DNA of 64,000 nucleotides, taken from positions 310,001 through 374,000 of the forward strand of contig OW388294.1 of the NCBI GenBank assembly GCA_936450465.1, written 5' to 3'. A program made the position numbers and the translations under genes. Shown piece by piece: positions 29,901 through 38,900 of this stretch. The first letter of the stretch is position 1, and the number at the start of each line of letters is the position of its first letter. Below the pieces are notes generated by a model. That model searched no databases. It had not been told where the DNA came from and worked only from the letters and a program-made list of their open reading frames with translations. Origin of the DNA: Gibbula magus. Its lineage: Eukaryota > Mollusca > Gastropoda > Trochida > Trochidae.

Positions 29901-32900
29901 TTCTTTTTTCCACAATCATTTCAAAATCTAAATAACATCAGATTTGTCATTGTGACCAAAAACAAGTATAAGTATAAGACTTTACATATTCAGTTTGTTT
30001 TGTTTCAGCCGCTGTTTCTACAAAATTATCAGCTCTTCGAGAGAATGAGAAGGGTTACGTGAGAGCAGGCTTCCGGCACAAACATAACTTTGTCATCTCA
30101 AGATCAAGCCCTTTTCACTGGTATGTTACATTGACACATCATATGCTACTTGAATTATACTGATTTACTTGATTACCAAGTTATCCAATTAATTATACTG
30201 ATTTACTTGATTACCAAGTTATCCAATTAATTATACTGATTTACTTGATTACCAAGTTGTCCAATTAACGGGTTCCTGCTGCAGGTATTTACGAGAAGAG
30301 CGTCTAGAAGTGCAGGTGTGGGTCAGTTACACGTCCCGTCAGGAGTCAAAGCACCGACCTCAACAGAGAGACAAACTGATAGGCTCGGCCTACGTTGAGC
30401 TCCACACTCTGGACAACACCACCAGGAGGCAGCATCGCATCACGTCAGTGTATTTTCAATTATCTACTATAGTCTGTATGTGAGAAATGTCTATTAATTG
30501 AAATCTGCAATAGTCAACATTTAAGCCACTTACCTGCTAGTTTAGTTTGGTTTGGTTTTAAGTGATCATGATATATCTCTAGTTTCCTGACTTCAGGAGA
30601 AGTACTCTCTATTTGTCCTACAGAAGTGAATGTTAACGTTAAAGGTAAAACGTCCTCCATGTAGCACTTTGTTCATTTGTTCCAGCGGAGTGTACCCACT
30701 GTTCAAGCCAGGAGCAGCCAGCCTTGGGGGAGGGTGTGTGCAGCTCAACATCACCAGCAAATTGCTGGCTAGGGGCGTCTCCCAGGTAGGTCATGTCATG
30801 TCACTCTGATGTTAGGGGCGTCTCCCAGGTGGGTCATGTCATGTCACTCTGATGTTAGGGGCATCTCCCAGGTGGGTCATGTCATGTCACTCTGATGTTA
30901 GGGGCGTCTCCCAGGTTGGTCATGTCATGTCACTCTGATGTTAGGGGCGTCTCCCAGGTGGGTCATGTCATGTCACTCTGATGTTAGGGGCGTCTCCCAG
31001 GTGGGTCATGTCATGTCACTCTGATGTTAGGGGCGTCTCCCAGGTGGGTCATGTCATGTCACTCTGATGTTAGGGGCGTCTCCCAGGTGGGTCATGTCAT
31101 GTCACTCTGATTAGGGGCGTCTCCCAGGTGGGTCATTTCATGTCACTCTGATGTTAGGGGCGTCTCCCAGGTGGGTCATGTCATGTCACTCTGATGTTAG
31201 GGGCGTCCCCCAGGTGGGTCATGTCATGTCACTCTGATGTTAGGGGCGTCTCCCAGGTGGGTCATGTCATGTCACTCTGATGTTAGGGGCGTCTCCCAGG
31301 TGGGTCATGTCATGTCACTCTGATGTTAGGGGCGTCTCCCAGGTTGGTCATGTCATGTCACTCTGATGTAAGGGGCGTCTCCCAGGTGGGTCATGTCATG
31401 TCACTCTGATGTAGCTCAAATCAAATAATAGTAACTTCACATGTAACTGCCTCAAAAAAGAGTTTTAAAGAAGTAAAATATCCTTAGTCTTGTTTTTTAC
31501 AACTTCTTTATCTTTTTATATAATAATCCCCATGTCATACTCACTACAGGGTTCAGATGAAGATGTAGTGGAACTCGGAGATTCAGATGTTGACTATGAC
31601 CCCGAAGACAGCTTCCATCAACTGATTACAGGAAGTAATTGTAAGGTCAAGGACAAGTTTGCTACCTCACCTGAACATGGCGGACCTACCTTTCCAGCCC
31701 ACGTCTTCATCGAGCGGGCCATGCATCTTCCGCTCGTCTCGGAGAAGAACAAGTAAGAATCCTGATGGTATCTTTCAATGATGAGGATAATTTAATTGTG
31801 CAAGCAGGAATATTTTATATGACTTGCAGTTTGCCCATTTTGCCCATTATCTTTGATGTACAATTATTCCTAGTTCATCTATTTCTGTCCATACTAATGC
31901 TTGTTCATGATGTTTCTTCTATTGTCATTATACGAACCTTAGCCTCCAAACATCTCGAAAATGGTTTGTCTCCAAAGTTGTTCCAGACATTAAATCATTC
32001 AATTAAAAGGAGTAACCATTTGTTTCTGTTTCAATATGATTCTTTATTGAGAAACATTTCACTTTCCTGTAGGTGTGGCGAGAGTCAGCCGAGCACGTAC
32101 GTATCCTACCAAACTGCGGAGAAGGCGGCCCCGTCGTGTACCGCTATCTTTCAATATGATTCTTTATTGAGAAACATTTCACTTTCCTGTAGGTGTGGCG
32201 AGAGTCAGCCGAGCACGTACGTATCCTACCAAACTGCGGAGAAGGCGGCCCCGTCGTGTACCGCTATCTTCCCCCAGTCCTGCAACCCCGCCTGGGACCA
32301 CGAGCATCATACGCACCTCTCCACAGAGCTGCTGCACCGAGAAAACAAGGTAATGGATTTTCTATACATGCCATTTAGACATCTCAGATTTTATCATGGT
32401 AAACTTCAGCAAAAAGCCCAAAACAGTACCAGTACAGACCAAGAATAACCAGATTACACGCTGTCAGATATGTATCTCAATTCTTAGTGATGTAGAAGAT
32501 TTCCCCTTGGTTTGCTGCATGTAATACTATGATGAGGATGTTTAACACCACTGTGATGTAGTACAGGGCAAGGGTTCTAGTTATGTAGGATTAAGATTCT
32601 AAACGTGCAATTGGTTTTAAAGTACTAACTCTTGTGTCAGTTTGAACCCTTGTTAATAAGTCTTAATTTGTATATTTGTCTCGAAACACAATTCCTCAGA
32701 AATTTTATCTAGCCGAGAGGGCTGTTGATTTATGAACGCAATTGTCATGAGTTGGTTATTCATAACATACTCTCAACTGAGAGTGAAAACTGACTCTCAA
32801 CATTGTGTTTACTAAATTTGTCGCTCAAGATCCCCCACAAAGGAGTTTCTTATGTAATAGCATCTCACTCTTCCATTCCTAGAACCTTGTGCTCAAAGTG

Positions 32901-35900
32901 TGGCACAAACCTGCAGAGGCTTCGAAGCAACCGGACAAATCAAGTGACCGTGTGCTGGGCTTTGTGTCGGTGGACCTGGCTCCCCTTGCATCCGGACTGA
33001 TGCAGATTTGTGGGTGGTACAACATACTTGACTTCAACGGCCAGTGCAAGGGGCAGATCAAGGTACAGCAGGACTGTCTGCATAGTCTGAAGATCAAAGA
33101 TTGTTCAGTCTACATGACATTTGAAAACATTGTAAAATTTTGAAAATTGTCAGACCAAATCTTTTTTAAACTGTGCTGACAGTTTCATAAATATTACCTA
33201 AGCAAGTGTATCATCTGAGTGAGAGGCAAAATATGTGATCTAATAATGATTGTTTGCAAACTCGATAAATGTGTGCACAATGGGGTTTATAAACCTAGGT
33301 CGAATTCTGTCTGTTGTTTTGTAGGTATCTTCTTTTCTTGGAATAACCTCTAATGAGGTCTTACTTCCGAGAATAACCCGGTATGAGGTTTTACTTTTGA
33401 AAGTAAGACCTGAACCTAAGGTTTTTTTTAAAGTAAGACCTGGAAATGCACTTACAATAATTTTTCAGACTTGCAACGCAATAGCCAACAAGCAGCAATT
33501 ATTATCGAAAATTATACACAGTTAAAAATTTCCAAGTTGAAATAGCTGGATTCGAACCTGGCACCCTTCGCTCTCTAAACTGGCGCCTTAGACCGCTCGG
33601 CTATGCAGACCGAGATGATGAGTGGAGTTGAATCACTCCATTTATAGTCATACCTTCTTTGCCTCGATATAACGCAACCGAGGGCGACATACCCTTTATA
33701 AAAACACGATTTGGGAATAAACAATTATAAAATGTAAATTTTTACATTTGACGTTTATAAATAGGAAGAAAACATTCCTCCTTCGTCTTCTGCTTTTAAA
33801 ATGGTCTAAGCGGAGGAATTAGGCCCTTTGAGCGTCCGAAACTATAACTCGTAAATTTGGATAGTTGACGGTTTATAAGCTGGAGAAAACACTCCTTCTC
33901 GGTCTTCTGCTCTGAGAATAACCTCAAGGTCGGGATAGCCCCTCGGGCTAACACCCTCGGGGCTTTATCCCTCCCTTCAGGTTATTCTCAGAGCAGAAGA
34001 CCTCGGAGTCATGTTTTCTCCTTAACTTATAAACCTAGGTCGGATTCTGTCTGTTGTTTTGTAGGTATCTTCTTTTCTTGGAATAACCTCTAATGAGGTC
34101 TTACTTCCGAGAATAACCCGGTATGAGGTTTTACTTTTGAAAGTAAGACCTGAACCTAAGGTTTTTTTTAAAGTAAGACCTGAACCTAAGGTTTTTTTTA
34201 AAGTAAGACCTGGAAATGCACTTCGAATAATTTTTCAGACTTGCAACGCAATAGCCAACAAGCAGCAATTATTATCGAAAATTATACACAGTTAAAAATT
34301 TCCAAGTTGAAATAGCTGGATTCGAACCTGGCACCCTTCGCTCTCTAAACTGGCGCCTTAGACCGCTCGGCTTTGCAGACCGAGATGATGAGTGGAGTTG
34401 AATCACTCCATTTATAGTCATACCGTCTTTGCCTCGATATAACGCAACCGAGGGCGACATACCCTTTATAAAAACACGATTTGGGAATCACAAATTATAA
34501 AATGTAAATTTTTACATTTGACGTTTATAAATAGGAAGAAAACATTCCTCCTTCGTCTCCTGCTTTTAAAATGGTCTAAGCGGAGGAATTAGGCCCTTTG
34601 AGCGTCCGAAACTATAACTCGTAAATTTTGATAGTTGACGGTTTATAAGCTAGAGAAAACACTCCTCCTCGGTCTTCTGCTCTGAGAATAACCTCAAGGT
34701 CGGGATAGCCCCTCGGGCTAACGCCCTCGGGGCTTTATCCCTCCCTTCAGGTTATTCTCAGAGCAGAAGACCTCGGAGTCATGTTTTCTCCTTAACATAA
34801 GGGATGGAGTTATGGTTTACCTTACGTGTAACATATTGCATACCACATTCAGAAACCCTGACTCTTATTCTCATAAGCATCTCTATAAGTTTTTGTGCAG
34901 TTTCCGTCGCCGCCAACAGTGGCGGCATGTTTTGTATTGACTATAACTTTTTTTTAAAGGTTTTGAGAAATTTTTTTTACACTTTCACATTCAAGGTCAA
35001 AGGTCAAGGTCACAAGTTCTGAAATTGCTAAAAAAAATCCTTGTAAACACGATAACTTGAAAAATATTTGTGCTGTCAGGCTCTTATTTGGTGTATATCA
35101 ACTATGGACAACTATTAACACTTTGAATCATTACATGATTGTTATACACAATGAAAAGTGATCATTGATTGTGTGACCTTGAATATGAAAGGTCAAGGTC
35201 ACGAGATAATGTCAAGGTCGCCAGTTTTGAAATCACTAAAACACTTTTTTCCCAAGAAGGTATCAACACCTCATATACATATGTTCTTTCTTATACGCCT
35301 GAGGAATTATTTTGACATCTTCATATTCAATTTCAAAGGTCAAGGTCATGAGTTCTGAAATCACTACAAAAATCCTTGTAAACACTATGAAAGACCAAGA
35401 TTTGTAAAGGATTTTGCTTAAGGATGTCCGCTCCTTCCGGTTGAACTTCAAACATGAAATATGATTAAGTAAAGATTTTTTCTCATCTTTATTTACTTCA
35501 TGATATTCTACATCATCTACATACTTTTAAAAAACATATGAAATAAAGAAAATGTGACTTTAGAACCTCTAAAAAGTGCTTAAACAGCATAAATGGACTA
35601 AATTTGATTAAAAAAGGGGGTTAAATAAACCCACACTACCATATATATTTTTTCATCGATTTCGGTAGGGTAAAATGAACTTTGTAACATATCAAAAAAG
35701 GAAAAAAAGTTGAATACTAGAAATGTAGTATTTTAAAGTTTTTAGCAGTTTTTTTCTCATTTTCCCATAGACTCCCATGTTTAAATTGTACATCACCCCA
35801 CTATCTTTAAGGCGTCATATCTCCAAAATAAACACACTATCCCCTATTTTTTAATGCTGATTTTTCAATCATAAACTTCGATCTTTTAAAAAATATAAGT

Positions 35901-38900
35901 TAGAAAAAAAGTTTAATTCTATAAATTTGAGAAGCGAACATCCTTAAATCTGTCAACGGTCAAGGTCACAGTGCGGTAACAACTAAAGCATGCATTTCTG
36001 AACATGCCTTATTTCAACTATTAACACTTTGAATCATTACATGATTGTTATACACAATGAAAAGTGATCATTGATGGTGTGACCTTGAAGATCAAAGGTC
36101 AAGGTCATGAGATATGGTCATGGGGACCAGTTCTGAAATCACTAACTAACTTTTTTCCACAGAAGGTATTTTGACATGTTCACATTCACAGTCAACGGTC
36201 AAGGTCATGAGTTCTGAAATCACTACAAAAATCCTTGTAAACGCAATAACTTCAAACCCTAAACCTAACCCTAACCTCTGCAGATTGGTTCGAGTTTGGC
36301 AAACTGTATTATTAAAACTGCAGTGAAAGTTACACAAATCTCCGATCACGTTTAGTAAGTGTCTCCCATTGTACTCCCCAGGTGAGCATTGTACCTGATG
36401 AGCCCTGTAACCAGTCTCCCCAGCAGCAGGGGGTCCCCTCTCAGGTGAGTTGCTTCACTCCATCTCGTCACTCGGCTCTACGTCAATTGTGAAGAAGTTT
36501 GGGGGAATAATGACGTTTGTTTAAACAAAATATTTTAAAAGTTCTAGATTCAAAAGGTCATCATTACCCACTGCTTTTTATGAAAATTATTATAAATATG
36601 GTGCCAATTATTGTAAATATTGTGCCAAATTTCACAATGCAAACGTTTTTATTTCCTGTTTGTACTATAAAAAAAATAAAAGCCTAATATCAAATTCTGC
36701 TTGTGGAAATGTCAAATTTTATATTCCTTTATTTCATCTTGGACATGGTAAAGTTTTCTTCATGGTAGCTATAAATATCTGTAAGCTAAGCATTACTATA
36801 CCCATTGACTTTCACAGACGAGGTAAAGTTTTGTTCATGGTAGCTATCTGTAAGCTAAGCATTACTATACCCATTGACTTTCACAGACGAGCCTCCCATC
36901 ACGCATGTCCAGCTTCCACAGCACGTTGCCACTGCTGCCGCCGTCCTTCCACCTCCCGTCCTCCCTGCCACACCTCCAGGAACACGTGGCCAGCATCCGC
37001 CACCACCACCACATCTTGCAGCAACAGCTACAGCGCCGACTAGACACCGTCTCCGCCAGTCTACCTGCTTCATCAGCAGCACCACCAGCATCAACATCAA
37101 CATCATTATCAGGAGCACAAGCACTACCATTTACAACTACATCAGCCACACCCACCACTCTTCATTGGCAGCCCAAGTTCCCTTCCTCTATGGTTCAGGA
37201 TGATCCTTCCAAGTCGTTTCTCTTCTCTTCACTCAGGTCAGTTGATGTTCATAACTATCAGTGGAGTGTTTTTTTGCATATTTAGAAACCCAATTTATTA
37301 TATATTTGATCAATTATTATTGAAGATTTGATGTGGTGTGAGAGTCATTACCAGTGGTCTGCTATCTATATTTTGAAAGAAATCGATATTGCTATCATTC
37401 TGAAGACATAAGCAATAAAATAGTGTGCCCATTACTACTTTAAAAACTATATGAGCTTTTATGACATGTAACAATGTTCTCATTGCATTTCTCTTGAGGA
37501 TATGTTCTAAATGCCCTTGCTTTCCACTTGCGTCCCCAGACAGCAGCTGAGTGACCTGGACAGCATCACCTCTAAACTGAAACAGAAGCTCGAACCAACT
37601 CCAGAGGAGGGAATCAGCACAAGGGCGTCGGGTGTCGTCTTGTCGGGGACACATTCCGGGCTCAGTACAATCGAGTTACCAGACGACCTGGTGCACAATG
37701 TGGCCACCTCTCAATCATCTAATCTTGTGGCTGATTCTGGCGCTTACTCTGTGGAAAATTCCTCTGAAAACAGTCACCGCAGTGCGCATGCTGACAGTAC
37801 ACCTTGTGATAAGAATGGGTCAGATTCTGGTGTGAATAGAGATGCAAGTTCAAGTTTCCAGACATCTCGAGACCGCTCATCATCAGATGCATTAGATATG
37901 AACCAAGTGAGAGCGGATTTGAGTCCAAGTGATTGTGTGAACAATAACAACAGTGAACTTGCTCTGACGGACACTGGAACTCCGAGGGATGTTCTGCTAA
38001 ACCTTGAGACTCCTCGGGATATACTCAGTAACTATGAGACGAGTCAGGGCTTTGTTCCTGGACAGATGCTCCCCTCAGCAAGCCATGGGTCAGGTCAGTT
38101 CAAGACGCAACAGGACATGACTCCTGGATCAGGTCAGTTCAGTAGCAGGGTTCATGAGGCTCGGAGAAATCTCCACACTGACATTATAGAGAGTGAAGGT
38201 GAGAACTCAGGCGATGAGGTTGAAGAACAGTTTGGGAGCTATCATCGGTACCGACAGATGTTGGACAACGAGGATGTGGAAGCTGATGATGAAGAGGAAG
38301 GGATTGAAATCATTACTCCGCGACGAATCAATGACGTGTCTGGCATGCTTGCTGGGTATCAGCTAGGTAGGGTGGAGGATCCCAGACTAGTGACAAACAG
38401 GGGAGTGTTTGATGGACAGGAGCGTCTTGACAGTGGTAGCAAGTCTCAGCCTCTTGTCGGATCTGAGGAGTTCCAGACCATTGACTCTGATGAGGAACCC
38501 GACACAGAGGGGAGAAGGTCTGATTCACGTCCTCGGACATTGGTCGACAGCTGGCTATCGGAGAACCGGGACATAGCAGATGAAGGAAGTGAGACACCCA
38601 GAGGTAATGTCAGTATGGAAGATGCAGACGAGGCAACTCCAAGAAAACAACCACCATCTGTGTCAAACTCCGCCAAACCGACTCTACTGTCGAATGTGGA
38701 GCTGATCGACACCCTGACATCCACAATGGAGCAGAGGGAACAGGGAGATGATGTCGAAGAAATCCAGATTGACTTTTCAAAGAAGCAACATTTGAAACGT
38801 CTCCTGTCACACGCAGATCTTGAATCAGTCACATCAGGCAACACAAGCCATCGACCTGACTCTGGAAGCAGCAAGGTGTCAGGCCATTCATCCTGTCTGA

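Larger units (their letters stand above)
33286..34797. repeat. Two tandem copies of a roughly 740-bp repeat in intron 40
   Basis: Copy 1 starts at 33286 and copy 2 at 34027, both with ttataaacctaggtcg. Copy 2 has an extra 30-bp doubling of the 'aagtaagacctgaacctaag' line. Each copy carries a tRNA-like segment on the minus strand. Each ends in a long hairpin (cggtcttctgctctgagaat...attctcagagcagaagacc), at about 33900-34010 and 34670-34780. Confidence 0.85.

Noticed and set aside
33543..33612. Functional tRNA-Leu
   Set aside because: A and B boxes are good, but the anticodon and variable arms are too short and do not fold. It occurs within a 740-bp repeat.
36256..36278. Interstitial telomere (ccctaaccctaacc)
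   Set aside because: Only about three imperfect units at the edge of an interspersed repeat, too short to mean a telomere fusion.
36855..37203. Overlapping ORFs on both strands around exon 42
   Set aside because: Only the frame starting [10 protein letters not shown] joins its neighbours in phase and resembles C2CD3. The others are shadows.
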